A stretch of DNA of 64,000 nt from Paenibacillus phoenicis. Its GTDB lineage: Bacteria; Bacillota; Bacilli; Paenibacillales; Paenibacillaceae. The stretch is from assembly GCF_034718895.1 (NCBI RefSeq), contig NZ_JAYERP010000001.1, positions 2,768,501-2,832,500 on the forward strand, in the 5' to 3' direction. Below are positions 30,990-40,594 of this stretch, one piece after another. The notes under the pieces were generated by a model. It saw nothing but the letters and a program-made list of their open reading frames with translations, searched no databases and had not been told where the DNA came from. Within the stretch, counting starts at the first letter, position 1. Every line of letters begins with the position of its first letter. The translations under genes were made by a program, and so were the position numbers.

Positions 30990-32002
30990 TATTCGATCAC
31001 CTCCACGTCAAGGTCGCGTTCCCGCAGGAGCGACAGCGTGCGCTCCACCTGGTCATCTTCGCCTTCAAACGATACGGTCAGTTGACCGTACGGGATATCC
31101 TTAATCGCTGAGATCGTGCCTTGCAGGATGGCGAAGTTGACGCCGGTTTCCCGAACGACCTGGGACAACACCGATTCGTAGGTTTTCGCTCCCAGGAACG
31201 TGATTTTCACCAGCTTCGCCCACGCAGGATGCGGAACCGAAGTCGCCAGCTTCAAGCCTTCGTCCCCTGACTCCCGGTGGATAAACTCCCGGGTCACCGG
31301 ATGTTTCGGCTTCAGGAACACCTCCGTCACCGGCCCCTCTTCCACGATGCCTCCTTGGTGAATAACCGCCACACGGTCGCAGATGCTTTGGATGACATGC
31401 ATCTCGTGCGTAATCAGCAGGATCGTCAGCTGGAACCGCTTGTTGATGTCCAGCAGCAGCTTCAGGATGGAATCCGTCGTCTGTGGATCCAGCGCCGAAG
31501 TGGCCTCGTCGCACAGCAGCACATCCGGTTCGCTGGCCAAGGCCCGGGCGATGCCGACGCGCTGCTTCTGACCACCGGAGAGCTGCGCCGGATACTTGTG
31601 ACGATGCTCCTCCAAGCCGACGAGAGCCAGCAGCTCATTGACCTTCTCCGCGATGGCCGCCTTCGGCGTTCCGATCAGCGTCAGCGGAAATGCGATATTA
31701 TCATAAACGGTAGCCGATGACAGCAGGTTGAAATGTTGAAAAATCATGCCGATCTTGCGGCGCTGCTGCTGCAGCTCACGCTTACCGAGCTTCGTCAGCT
31801 CAACCCCGCCGACCCACACCTCACCTTCGGTCGGGCGCTCCAGCAAATTGATGCAGCGGATCAACGTGCTCTTGCCGGCACCGGAATGACCGATGACGCC
31901 GAAGATTTCCCCTTTGCGAACGCTCAGATTTAATCCGGACAGTGCGGGGGTCGCCGTTTTTTTGGTGCGATAGATTTTCGTAATGCCCTTAAGTTCAATC
32001 AA
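30989..32002 (-). CDS. metN: Methionine ABC transporter ATP-binding protein
   Basis: 337 residues. Walker A GHSGAGKSTLIR, signature LSGGQKQRVGIARAL, Walker B VLLCDEATSALDP, H-loop LITHEMHV. The C-terminal 90 residues form the NIL/ACT-like regulatory domain (KITFLGAKTYESVLSQVVRETGVNFAILQGTI), which binds methionine and inhibits transport when the cell is replete. An S-box riboswitch precedes it. Confidence 0.93.
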   Translation of the reverse strand: MIELKGITKIYRTKKTATPALSGLNLSVRKGEIFGVIGHSGAGKSTLIRCINLLERPTEGEVWVGGVELTKLGKRELQQQRRKIGMIFQHFNLLSSATVYDNIAFPLTLIGTPKAAIAEKVNELLALVGLEEHRHKYPAQLSGGQKQRVGIARALASEPDVLLCDEATSALDPQTTDSILKLLLDINKRFQLTILLITHEMHVIQSICDRVAVIHQGGIVEEGPVTEVFLKPKHPVTREFIHRESGDEGLKLATSVPHPAWAKLVKITFLGAKTYESVLSQVVRETGVNFAILQGTISAIKDIPYGQLTVSFEGEDDQVERTLSLLRERDLDVEVIE

Positions 32003-32039
32003 TCGGCTAACCTCCTGTTCCTAGCATGATGTAAATATA

Positions 32040-32248
32040 AGAAAAAGAGCCCTAACAGATTCAAAGGGCTCTCTTTACGTAAAGACAATGCCTTCTCATC
32101 TGCCAAAACCGAGTAAATCACATCGGTTTTGAAGGAATTAGCACCATGACATTCCGCCGTGACGAGTGCGCTACATCCTGCAAATCATTTCACGGGCGAA
32201 TCGGTTGCTGGGCTTCATCGGGCCTTTCCCTCCGCCTCTCTCGATAAG
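32040..32248 (-). ncRNA. SAM-I (S-box) riboswitch controlling metNIQ
   Basis: On the minus strand: CTTATCGAGAGAGGCGGAGG (start of P1/P2, at 32248), GGCCCGATGAAGCCCAGCAA, GGTGCTAATTCC and the closing AGATGAGAAGG. These are the conserved S-box blocks in order. The expression platform is a terminator (AGAGCCCT/AGGGCTCT stem, then TTTTTCTTA) at 32040-32076. SAM binding should terminate transcription of metNIQ. Confidence 0.93.
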
Positions 32249-32377
32249 AAATAAAATATGAAATTAAAAGAGTCATTTGCGAGATTACATCGTTGTTAAC
32301 CTGTCATGTAAAACTATTGATGAGTATAATGAGTTTTGTTCGTTTTGTAAAGAGGAAAAATAAGAATGGCGATCGGG

Positions 32378-33094
32378 TTAGATCGCCGTAATTTTTTTCC
32401 ATCTATGATTGATGTAGTCAAAAACCGTGAAATAGGTTTCGCAAACCATTTGGTATCCCTGCTCAAGCTCACGGATATGCTGATCCAAGTCCTCCAGAGC
32501 AACCTTTCCGAACAACGCTTGATGCCGTTGCCACAAGTCGTCCTTCATCTCCGAGTTCATGTAGTGAATCTCCGTATTTCTCCGGCGCCGCAACACGCCC
32601 AGCGCTTCCCGGTACGTCTCTTTAATCGCGTTCAACCGGTTCCCCAGCTCGGTGTGAGTCTTCAAAGCAGCAAATTGGCGCAGCACGGTAAAATAAGAGA
32701 AACGCGACTTCACCTTCGATGTGTTCAAATCAAACAGTTCATTGAGCACCGTCCCGAGCTTGTCCAGCGCCGAGAACACGCGAATGAATCCGTCCTTGTA
32801 AAAATACACATATCTTGCATAATCCGCCCGTTCAACCGGATCCATGTCTTCAACGAATTCGGTATGTACCTTTTTGCGAAAAAAGGTGGCGGCATATAAG
32901 CATTGTTCGAGCTCATCCAACGAAGTGATCAAGCCGTGCACCCAAATCTCCAGCTTGCGGAAATCATGCGTAGGGTCTTGATGCTCCTTGATTTCCTTCT
33001 GCAGCAGCCTCACGGTCTGCGTCATCGCGCTGATCGTTTCGGCCAACCGCCCCTCGTTTTGGCGAGGCGGCTCCCCAAGCAAGCTTCGCAGCAT
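32378..33094 (-). CDS. Cthe_2314-type HEPN domain protein
   Basis: 238 residues from the ATG at 33094 (AGGGGA 6 nt upstream). Almost fully helical: ETISAMTQTVRLLQKEIKEHQ, IWVHGLITSLDELEQCLYAATFFRKKV, YKDGFIRVFSALDKLGTVLNELF, then RRRRNTEIHYMNSEM. The R-x4-x-H (RNTEIH) resembles the HEPN catalytic motif and the general pattern matches Cthe_2314-family proteins of Paenibacillus. Most such proteins lack a known role; RNase activity is possible but untested. Confidence 0.55.
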   Translation of the reverse strand: MLRSLLGEPPRQNEGRLAETISAMTQTVRLLQKEIKEHQDPTHDFRKLEIWVHGLITSLDELEQCLYAATFFRKKVHTEFVEDMDPVERADYARYVYFYKDGFIRVFSALDKLGTVLNELFDLNTSKVKSRFSYFTVLRQFAALKTHTELGNRLNAIKETYREALGVLRRRRNTEIHYMNSEMKDDLWQRHQALFGKVALEDLDQHIRELEQGYQMVCETYFTVFDYINHRWKKITAI

Positions 33095-33108
33095 AGGCAT
33101 TCCCCTTT

Positions 33109-34875
33109 TCACAGAAAGTAGGATTTCCAACGCTGATCCACCAAGGACACGATATCCTCTTGCGGGAACAGCTCATCCGGATAACCCGGCTTCATGCGGG
33201 CATCAATGACCAGCGGCAAACTGTAGGACAGATGATGCTGACGCACCTCGGAAGCCGCGTAAATGTCGCTGGCCGGATTAAACCGCGTAAACACCGTCCA
33301 CAGGAACGCCGTTTGATCATGGGCCGCCGCTTCGGCGTTATCCACCAATACCACAAGCGGCCAAGCGGTCCCGCGTTCGCGAAGACGGCCCAGCAGACGC
33401 TCAGCAAGCTCCGGCTCGTCCTCATAGGATGCACCAGAAACGACAAGACATCCGTCATGAAAAACTTGGATCGCATCGATTTCCGCGATTTCACCTTCTT
33501 CGTACGCCCGGGGCAGCTCGCGCATCGGCTCGCCTACGCCGATCAGAATCGCCTTACTGCCGTGGTTCAGCTTATGGCCGGTATAATCCAGCGTATCATG
33601 CGAGGTGTTGTTTAGAATGAACAGATCCGTGCGCGGATCAAAACGTTCCAGCACCGTCTTCAGCAGCAGACGGAAATCTGCGAGATCAATCAGCTTGTCC
33701 GTCAGCATGAGGAATTTGGTCAGCGAGAGCTGGCCTTCACCCAGAATGCGGAAGGCGGACACCAGCGCTTCGCGGGAATAGCTCTCACGGACGACCGCCG
33801 AGCTCAGCGCATGGAACCCGCTCTCCGCATACGTCCATAGCGAGCGCACATTCGGCATTACGATCGGGAAGGCTGGCGACAGCAGCTTTTGCAGGAAATC
33901 GCCTAGATAATAATCCTCCTGACGCGGTTTACCGACGATCGTCGCCGGGTAGATAGCATCCTTCCGATGCCACATATGTCCGACGTGCAGCACCGGGAAT
34001 TCATGCTGCAAGGAATAATATCCAAAGTGGTCGCCGAAGGGACCTTCGAGTCGGCGTTCATGCGGAGGCACCAGCCCAAAGATGGCGAATTCCGATTCGG
34101 CCGGAATGCGGTGGCCGCCCAGCGGGTTTTCAGCCATCGGCAGCTTCTCGCCGAGAATGAAGGAAGCGACCAGCAGCTCGGACAGATGCTCAGGCACCGG
34201 CGAGATCGCCGAGGCGATCATGGCTGGAGGTCCGCCCAGGAACACGGATACCGGCAACGGCTCGCCGCGTTTCTCCGCCTCATGGTAGTGGAACCCTCCG
34301 CCTTTTTGGATTTGCCAGTGCACGCCGGTAGTTTGGTCATCATACAATTGGATCCGGTACATCCCCAGATTGTTTTCTTTTGGCTGCAGCGGATTTTCCG
34401 TATATACAAGCGGCAGTGTAATAAACGGGCCACCGTCCTTCTGCCAGCTGGTCACCTTCGGCAGGTCCTTCAGCGGCGCTTCCGTTCGGCAGACGTCCAG
34501 AATGGGGGCGTCTTTTTTGGATACCGTTCTCATGCCGACCTTCAGTACGTCGCGGATTAGCCCGCGCTCATTCCAAATCGCTTTAGGTGTCGGCGGCAGC
34601 AGTTTATGTATCGCGTCAACCAGTTGGTTAGCAAGCTGTTCAGGCCGGGGACCAAAGGCCATCTCCACCCGGCGAGGCGTTCCGAACAGATTCGTTGCCA
34701 CGGGGAAAGGCGTACCTTTGACATTGGTAAACAGCAAAGCCGGGCCGCCGTCGTCAATGACCCGCCGGTGAATTTCGGCCAACTCCAGGTAAGGATCAAC
34801 CGGCACATCGATGATCGCCAGGTCGTTTTCTTTTTGCAGTGCATCGATCCATTGACGCAGGTTCTTGTAGCTCAT
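33109..34875 (-). CDS. UbiD-family prenyl-FMN decarboxylase (menaquinone route)
   Basis: 588 residues. Family pattern: LRQWIDALQKENDLAIIDVPVDPYLELAEIHRRV, PVATNLFGTPRRVEMAFG, YRIQLYDDQTTGVHWQIQKGGGFHYHEAE (prFMN/metal contacts, His-rich), PAMIASAISPVPEHLSEL, then EFAIFGLVPPHERRLEGPFGDHFGYYSL with the catalytic Glu region. Length is typical. UbiD-type enzymes decarboxylate 5,8-dihydroxy-2-naphthoate in the futalosine pathway (MqnL); with mqnE in the same region this is the likely role. The prFMN supplier UbiX/MqnM is not in the window. Confidence 0.85.
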   Translation of the reverse strand: MSYKNLRQWIDALQKENDLAIIDVPVDPYLELAEIHRRVIDDGGPALLFTNVKGTPFPVATNLFGTPRRVEMAFGPRPEQLANQLVDAIHKLLPPTPKAIWNERGLIRDVLKVGMRTVSKKDAPILDVCRTEAPLKDLPKVTSWQKDGGPFITLPLVYTENPLQPKENNLGMYRIQLYDDQTTGVHWQIQKGGGFHYHEAEKRGEPLPVSVFLGGPPAMIASAISPVPEHLSELLVASFILGEKLPMAENPLGGHRIPAESEFAIFGLVPPHERRLEGPFGDHFGYYSLQHEFPVLHVGHMWHRKDAIYPATIVGKPRQEDYYLGDFLQKLLSPAFPIVMPNVRSLWTYAESGFHALSSAVVRESYSREALVSAFRILGEGQLSLTKFLMLTDKLIDLADFRLLLKTVLERFDPRTDLFILNNTSHDTLDYTGHKLNHGSKAILIGVGEPMRELPRAYEEGEIAEIDAIQVFHDGCLVVSGASYEDEPELAERLLGRLRERGTAWPLVVLVDNAEAAAHDQTAFLWTVFTRFNPASDIYAASEVRQHHLSYSLPLVIDARMKPGYPDELFPQEDIVSLVDQRWKSYFL

Positions 34876-35049
34876 CTCCTGATCCTCCTAAAAGACCGGG
34901 TCATCACCCGATCGTTGCATCACTTTACACTATAGACAAAAGTATACCTTACCTCACACTCCTCGGGAGGCCCTGTCATTCTACAGATTCATGACAATCC
35001 CGACGTAATCGCGGAAGTCACGCCGAAGCCGGACGTCAAGAAGTGCCAG

Positions 35050-36045
35050 TTAAACGGCTTTGTCAGCCGGCGCAGCCTGTGCCTCCTTGGCTGTTCGGCT
35101 CAACTGCCAGGTTCGGACGCTTAAATAGCACAAGACCCCAAACAAGGAGGCCAACACGATAATATGGGCCAGCGAAGCGAAGAGATAAACGTGGTAATTG
35201 TTTAACGTCAGCGCGATGGTCGCCCCGGTCAACACTTGAACGATCACCAGCACCGTTGCAGCAACGCCCAGCTTGCGGATGTCCGGCAGTTCCGGATGCT
35301 TGCGGAAGGCAAAATGGCCAACCGTTGCGATCACGACCAGCAACAGAGCGGCCGCAACCCGGTGAATAAAGGCGATCCCTTCTCCGCCGGATAATCCGGG
35401 AATGAGCTGACCGTTACATAGCGGCCAGCCGCTGCATCCGCCCGCCGAGTCCGTATGGCTGACATAGGCACCGAGATAAACGACGATATACGTATAGCCC
35501 GTCGCAAACCAGGTCAGATTGCGGAACGCTTTAGACACGCGGGCTGCCGAGCCAGATGGGCGCATAGGGTCCTGCGGACGGCGCCCCGCGCTGCGGTCAG
35601 CTTGTCCGCGTTCTTCCTCGCGAACGCCTAGAACCAGCATGATCGAGCTGGCGAATGCGATCAACGAGAACCCGAAATGCAGCGCCATAACGGCGGACGA
35701 CGTCGGGTAAATGACCGCCATCGCTCCCATCACGGCCTGCACCATGACAAAAACTAAGGCCATCAAGGAATACAACTGCAGATCCTTGCGGTTCTTCCGA
35801 TACATCCAAAACGCGACAAACGCCGCCAAAGAAAACAAACCGGCCGCCCCGCTGACTGCCCGGTGAGAATATTCGATCATGGAAGCGAGCGTATGAGCCG
35901 GGACAAACTTCCCGTGACAGAGCGGCCAATCATTGCCGCAGCCGAGTCCTGATTCCGTTTTGGTCACAACGCTGCCCCCAAGCGTCGCCAGGAACATGAC
36001 AAAACAAGAGGCGTAACTGAGCCATTTTAAAGATTTCGTATGCAA
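35050..36045 (-). CDS. ctaA: Heme A synthase (CtaA/COX15)
   Basis: 331 residues with about eight membrane helices in two four-helix halves. Heme-ligating His lie in EYSHRAVSGAAG and LHFGFS of the first half, and in FIHRVAAALLL and LAHIIVLASL of the second. Cys pairs CGNDWPLCHG and CSGWPLCNG are the conserved extracellular loop cysteines of both halves. It converts heme O to heme A for cytochrome aa3 oxidase. An unusual 35-residue Arg/Gly/Pro-rich insertion (ERGQADRSAGRRPQDPMRPS) separates the halves. ctaB is not adjacent. Confidence 0.92.
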   Translation of the reverse strand: MHTKSLKWLSYASCFVMFLATLGGSVVTKTESGLGCGNDWPLCHGKFVPAHTLASMIEYSHRAVSGAAGLFSLAAFVAFWMYRKNRKDLQLYSLMALVFVMVQAVMGAMAVIYPTSSAVMALHFGFSLIAFASSIMLVLGVREEERGQADRSAGRRPQDPMRPSGSAARVSKAFRNLTWFATGYTYIVVYLGAYVSHTDSAGGCSGWPLCNGQLIPGLSGGEGIAFIHRVAAALLLVVIATVGHFAFRKHPELPDIRKLGVAATVLVIVQVLTGATIALTLNNYHVYLFASLAHIIVLASLFGVLCYLSVRTWQLSRTAKEAQAAPADKAV

Positions 36046-36131
36046 AACGGTTCACACCTTTAAGTTAATCGCTAATCCTTTTCATTATAACCGATCAAGT
36101 AACCACTTTCATAGAAAATGTTGAAAAATCG

Positions 36132-36164
36132 ACACCGCCGCAAGGGATTTCCCTGCGGCGGTGT
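36132..36164 (-). terminator. Terminator of the thioredoxin-like gene
   Basis: A 13-bp stem (ACACCGCCGCAGG region) is followed on the minus strand by CGATTTTTC. Confidence 0.7.
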
Positions 36165-36193
36165 GATGAATATAATGGCGTTTGATTTTTGGA

Positions 36194-36562
36194 TTATAAC
36201 GTATCCCGGGTTTCCGGCGTGTCATGGAGCGTATGATACACATCCAACGCCTTGTTCAGGAAATCCTCAATTTCCTCACGGGATTTGCGGAGTTTGTTCA
36301 CGAACCGAACCAGCTCGCGGCCGTCGGTATAGGCGACAAAGCTGGGGATACCGAGAATGTTTTGCTCCTGGCTGACCTCGCCAACTTGGTCCACATCGAC
36401 CTCAATCAACGTCAGTCGACCTTCGTATTTCGCCTCAACCTCAGGCATAAACGGATCTATGAATTTACAATCCGAGCACCAGTCGGCTTTAAAGACCGCT
36501 ACGATTAAGTTGCTGGATTGAATGCTGACTTGAAATTCCGCGGGGGACGTAATTTTTTTCAT
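36194..36562 (-). CDS. Thioredoxin-family protein
   Basis: 122 residues, one thioredoxin fold with the active site WCSDC at residues 28-32 (ordinary thioredoxin has WCGPC) and the cis-Pro in LGIPSFVAY. No signal peptide. Such WCxDC proteins are probably cytosolic disulphide reductases or isomerases with a higher redox potential than TrxA. AAGGAAGGATC precedes the ATG. Confidence 0.85.
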   Translation of the reverse strand: MKKITSPAEFQVSIQSSNLIVAVFKADWCSDCKFIDPFMPEVEAKYEGRLTLIEVDVDQVGEVSQEQNILGIPSFVAYTDGRELVRFVNKLRKSREEIEDFLNKALDVYHTLHDTPETRDTL

Positions 36563-36709
36563 GGATGATCCTTCCTTTCATCAGGATACTTCTAGTCAAC
36601 CAGAAGCGGGAGTGGAAGTCAATCTTTTTGGACATACTAGATCGTATTATGCCTAGCCGGCCGCCAAATATTCGGACGCTCGATCTAAGGTAGAAGGGAG
36701 GCGGAATCC

Positions 36710-38008
36710 ATGGGGGACCACCGCCAAGACAATGGGAAGGCTGTCAACCTGAGAAGATGGATGTCCAGCCTGCCCGCCGCAATCTCAACCATGCTCAAAA
36801 ACAAAACCGCCGTGCTTTCCGATTCTTCTGAATTGCGGAAAGAGACGGTTGATTTGGGCTGGAACGAAGCGGCCGCCCGTACGGTCATCAGCGAGATCGA
36901 GGAGTTGCTGCGGCGCACTGCGGCCGCTCGGACGGCGTCAGCAGGTGAAGATTACAGCGCCGAGGATTTGCAGTTGGCCGAAGCAATCGCTGAGGAAACC
37001 CGTTTGGCCGGTGCGAACAACATCAGCCGGACGGCGGCTTATCTCGCCTGCTATCAAGCTTGCCCGGAGCTGCACTGGGCTTTCCTCGCGCATATGGTCT
37101 CGCGAAACGCCGGCTGGAACATGACAGACCTGCACAGCAGCCGAATGGCTGATGCGATTGATGCGGAAGAGAAGCGGCTCACGTATCGGTTTCTGGAGCG
37201 GTGCAACGCCCTGATTTTTCAGGACGCTTATCCGCAGCTCAGACTGTATATGAAAAGCCGGGAGCTCGGGGCCAGTCGGTTCCACCTGCTGCCGTATTTT
37301 CACGTTTCGCGTTTTATGCGTCCGTTTTGGGAGCGGTTTTGGATCGACCGCGGCAGCGCTTTGCTGACCGTCGGACTCATCATCAATGAGCAAAATTATA
37401 TTGAAAAACGCGTCGTACGCCACCCTTACTTCCAGAAGCAGGTCACGGATAAATTGAATTTCCGCCTGTTTAGCTTGGCGGGATTAAACCAAATCGTATT
37501 CCCGCTGAGCGAAGCGGCGGGAGTGGACGGGGCTGCCGGGGGTAAAATGCGCCGCCTTGCGGGGCGCACCGTCTCCGACTTCGGCAGCCTGCAGGCCCGC
37601 ATCGCGTTAGGCAAGAGCCTGTACGCGATGCTGATGGGCTACCGCGCCGTGCGCAGCGGCGCGGAGCACTTCGCCGCGAGCGTGCCGCACAGCGGCTCGC
37701 GGGCCGATTATTGGCCGGAACTGTTCACGGCCAATTTAGAAGAAGCTCTGACCGCCAAGGTACAGGGGTCAGAGCTTCTCGCCCAGGAGACGCTGCCGCC
37801 GGGCCAGCGTCTCTACAGCCCCAAGCTGCTCAGCGCTTGGGGCGACACCGCCTATGAGCCAATCTCCCGAGAGGATTGGCTCAAAGACACCCGCGCGCTG
37901 GACGACATCAGCGCGCCAAAAGCGCCGTTCCTGTGCGATATCAGCGGCTCGCACAGGAACGGCATCCTCACCACCGCATTGGTGCACGATGCGGTGGAGG
38001 AGCATTGA
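36710..38008 (+). CDS. DUF2515 family protein
   Basis: 432 residues. The central region (NNISRTAAYLACYQACPELHWAFLAHMVSRNAGWNMTDL, FLERCNALIFQDAYPQLRLY, GASRFHLLPYFHVSRFMRPFWERFW and LGLIINEQNYIEKRVV) is the conserved DUF2515 core of Paenibacillus and Bacillus YppC-like proteins. No catalytic motif is known. The C-terminal part has more variable repeats. The start is the ATG at 36710 with GGGAGG upstream. Confidence 0.75.
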   Translation: MGDHRQDNGKAVNLRRWMSSLPAAISTMLKNKTAVLSDSSELRKETVDLGWNEAAARTVISEIEELLRRTAAARTASAGEDYSAEDLQLAEAIAEETRLAGANNISRTAAYLACYQACPELHWAFLAHMVSRNAGWNMTDLHSSRMADAIDAEEKRLTYRFLERCNALIFQDAYPQLRLYMKSRELGASRFHLLPYFHVSRFMRPFWERFWIDRGSALLTVGLIINEQNYIEKRVVRHPYFQKQVTDKLNFRLFSLAGLNQIVFPLSEAAGVDGAAGGKMRRLAGRTVSDFGSLQARIALGKSLYAMLMGYRAVRSGAEHFAASVPHSGSRADYWPELFTANLEEALTAKVQGSELLAQETLPPGQRLYSPKLLSAWGDTAYEPISREDWLKDTRALDDISAPKAPFLCDISGSHRNGILTTALVHDAVEEH

Positions 38009-38412
38009 CTGACCGGGGGTGAGGTTGAGTTGAACGTCACCCCCGCTCCCGTCTTCGTCTACCCTCCTCCCCCCGAGGGACCTTCCTCGCCAACTCCTTT
38101 TCCACCATTATCCCGTATGATCAGGTAACTCAAAAGCAACACAAGTGAATATACATTTTACCCAACGCCCTGCCGCTCACCCCACTGCAACCACATGAGG
38201 CATCCCTTCGTACCTTCCACCTTTCCTTAACCAAAGGGATAATCATCCAAAAGCGCTCACGCAGGATACCTTAGTTAGCCGAGCTTTACCCATCAACCTA
38301 CCGCCCGCCCCTCTGCAACCGCGTGTGGCATCCCCTCGCACTTCTAGCTTTCCTGAGCCAATGGGATAATCGTGCAAAAGCTACATCAAAGCATCCCCGA
38401 CGTACTTCTTCC
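38009..38412. repeat. 404-bp intergenic region with a degenerate tandem duplication
   Basis: CGGGGGTGA/TCACCCCCG forms a hairpin at about 38015-38046. Two copies of a unit of about 95 bp (about 38161-38256 and 38289-38381) share CTGCAACC, GGCATCCC, TCG(T/C)AC, CTTTCCT, GGGATAATC and CAAAAGC in order, at roughly 75-80% identity. No gene is seen. Confidence 0.55.
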
Positions 38413-40047
38413 TCACTGAACTTGACGATCTCGGCCGCCGCGTTGCAAACGCATTAGCGGGGAGAGTATTTTGCGGAGGGGGGCTGGGTAGCTAGCTAGC
38501 TCGTCCTTACGGACGACGCGCAGCAGGATGAGCAGCACCGGATAGAGCGCGACAACTGCCACGCCAACGATGCAGCAGGTCAGGAAGAAGGCGACCCGCG
38601 CCGGCATCAGGTCCACCATTTGAATTCCGGCCTGGTTCAGGCCGTAGCCGACACCGGACAATGCAACGACCGTGACCAGGAAACCGCCCCAGCGGCTGCC
38701 CATGAGCGAGAACGGCACGATTTGCTTCATCGCCCGAACGTTCAGCAGCGTGATAACGAAGAAGCAGAGTCCGGTGGCGATAATGATGCCATATATCCCC
38801 CAAAACTGCGCAAACACATAGCTGGCCGCCAGCTTCACGAGAATCCCGATGGCCACGTGCACCATCGACAAATTAGCTTTGCCTACCCCAAGCAGAATCG
38901 AGTTACTGGTCATCATCGTAATTTGAAAAATCGTCGCATACGTCAGCAACGCCACGATGCTGCTGCCGTCCCGGGTGCTGAACAGCAGCCCGTTCACAGA
39001 GTAAGCCGCCGTGCCCAGCGCAAGGATAATCGGCATCCCGCTCAACACTGCGACTCGCATCGCCAGGGTGACCTGACGCTGGAGATGTTCCTGGTCCTTC
39101 CGCGCGTATGCGGCGGAGATGATCGGCACCAGCGATTGGCTGAGCGCAATCGCCAGAATCGGCGGAATCCCGGCGATCATCTGCGCCCGGTTGCCGAGAA
39201 TCCCAAGGATGTAGGTGGCTTGTCCGGAGCCGATTTGCCCGGTCAGCAACGGCTTCAGGATCGAGTTATCGATGAAGTTGACCGCCGGTACCGCCAGCGC
39301 GGTTAGCACGATCGGAATCGACAGCTTAAAGATCTCCGCATAGATCCGCTTAAACGGCAGACGACCGGAATCGCCCCGCGGCTTTCCTCGCCCCGCGGCC
39401 TGGTCTTTCCGCTGCAGCTTCATGCTGTACACCAACATCACGATCAGTGCGGCAACTCCGCCGAGCACCGCGCCAAACGTCGCGCCGGCCGCGATCTTTT
39501 CGCCCGAATAGCCCCAGTGGAACAACACGAACGCCAAAATAATGCCGGCCGCCACCCGCACGATCTGCTCGATGACCTGTGAAACCCCCCCGGCGATCAT
39601 GATATTCCGACCTTGCAAGTAACCTCGGATCATAGCGATCAGCGGGAACAGCAGCAAGGCCGGCGCCAGGGCACGAATGGCCATCACCGATTCCGGAACG
39701 CCGGAAGCTTCCGCATAATAGGGCGCCAAGGCATACAGCAGCACGAACATGACCAAGCCCGCCACACCGGCAAAGAGCAGCGCCGCCTGGTACACGCGCC
39801 GCGCCTCCTCCGGCCGGTTCAGCGCGTGCCGCTCCGACACCATTTTGCTCAGCGTACTCGGGATCCCCGCCGTTGCTAAAGTTAACAGCATGAAATACGC
39901 CGCATTCGCTTGCGAATACGACGCGTTCCCGATATCTCCAAGGATGTGCTCCAACGGAACGCGCTGGAACAAGCCAAGCACCCTTGCGATCAGCGCGGCT
40001 CCCGCCAAAATTAACGTGCCTTTAATAAACGATTCCTTCTTGGACAA
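38413..40047 (-). CDS. MOP-superfamily lipid-linked oligosaccharide flippase (SpoVB/YtgP/MurJ-like)
   Basis: About 544 residues with 14 predicted membrane helices. Start: the TTG at 40047, 6 nt after AAGGAA. The N-terminus, ESFIKGTLILAGAALIARVLGLFQRVPL, and YSQANAAYFMLLTLATAGIPSTLSKMVSE are typical of the YtgP/SpoVB branch of polysaccharide flippases, which move lipid II or related precursors. RGYLQGRNIMI and GIPPILAIALSQSLVPIISAAYA follow. A cytosolic loop rich in basic residues (QRKDQAAGRGKPRGDSG) lies in the middle. Whether it acts in vegetative or spore wall synthesis is open. Confidence 0.85.
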   Translation of the reverse strand: MSKKESFIKGTLILAGAALIARVLGLFQRVPLEHILGDIGNASYSQANAAYFMLLTLATAGIPSTLSKMVSERHALNRPEEARRVYQAALLFAGVAGLVMFVLLYALAPYYAEASGVPESVMAIRALAPALLLFPLIAMIRGYLQGRNIMIAGGVSQVIEQIVRVAAGIILAFVLFHWGYSGEKIAAGATFGAVLGGVAALIVMLVYSMKLQRKDQAAGRGKPRGDSGRLPFKRIYAEIFKLSIPIVLTALAVPAVNFIDNSILKPLLTGQIGSGQATYILGILGNRAQMIAGIPPILAIALSQSLVPIISAAYARKDQEHLQRQVTLAMRVAVLSGMPIILALGTAAYSVNGLLFSTRDGSSIVALLTYATIFQITMMTSNSILLGVGKANLSMVHVAIGILVKLAASYVFAQFWGIYGIIIATGLCFFVITLLNVRAMKQIVPFSLMGSRWGGFLVTVVALSGVGYGLNQAGIQMVDLMPARVAFFLTCCIVGVAVVALYPVLLILLRVVRKDELASYPAPLRKILSPLMRLQRGGRDRQVQ

Positions 40048-40098
40048 AAGCAATTCCTTCTTTCCCGCAATCCATATAAGTGCTAACTAGAATGAAAA

Positions 40099-40590
40099 CT
40101 AAAATGCAACGATCCAAATGATAAACACGATGATCATCACCAGCTGTAAAATCACCTTGACCACCATGCTGCTAAACAAGCCAACGACGGAACCAATGCC
40201 CACTTTAAACGATTTGGTGAGCGACTCGCCCTTAATCAATTCCCCGATCATTGCACCCAGCAACGGCCCTAGTACCAGACCAAAAGCCGGAATAACAAAC
40301 GGACCGATGATAATGCCGATCGTGCTAAGCCAGACGGACAGCTTGCTGCCGCCGAATTTTTTGACGCCCCAAGCCCCGACCGCATAATCCGCCACCATCA
40401 GCGCGACCACGATCAACGTTTGTAGAATCCAGAAGAAGGGGCCAAACGACTCAAACGAGAAAAACCATCCGTACACAAAAAAGGCAAAATATATGGCGAG
40501 CACCCCAGGCAATACGGGATACACCGCTCCGGCCATCCCCACGGCAAACAGGGCAATCACCAAAATCCAGCCAATCACGGACAGCGCCAT
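40099..40590 (-). CDS. DUF456 family membrane protein
   Basis: 163 residues, about five helices. Family pattern: VGMAGAVYPVLPGVLAIYFAFFVYGW, ADYAVGAWGVKKFGGSKLS and GPFVIPAFGLVLGPLLGAMIGELIKGES. DUF456 proteins (Bacillus YqgC-like) have Gly-rich, glycine-zipper-like helices and no known function. Confidence 0.8.
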   Translation of the reverse strand: MALSVIGWILVIALFAVGMAGAVYPVLPGVLAIYFAFFVYGWFFSFESFGPFFWILQTLIVVALMVADYAVGAWGVKKFGGSKLSVWLSTIGIIIGPFVIPAFGLVLGPLLGAMIGELIKGESLTKSFKVGIGSVVGLFSSMVVKVILQLVMIIVFIIWIVAF

Positions 40591-40594
40591 TTTC

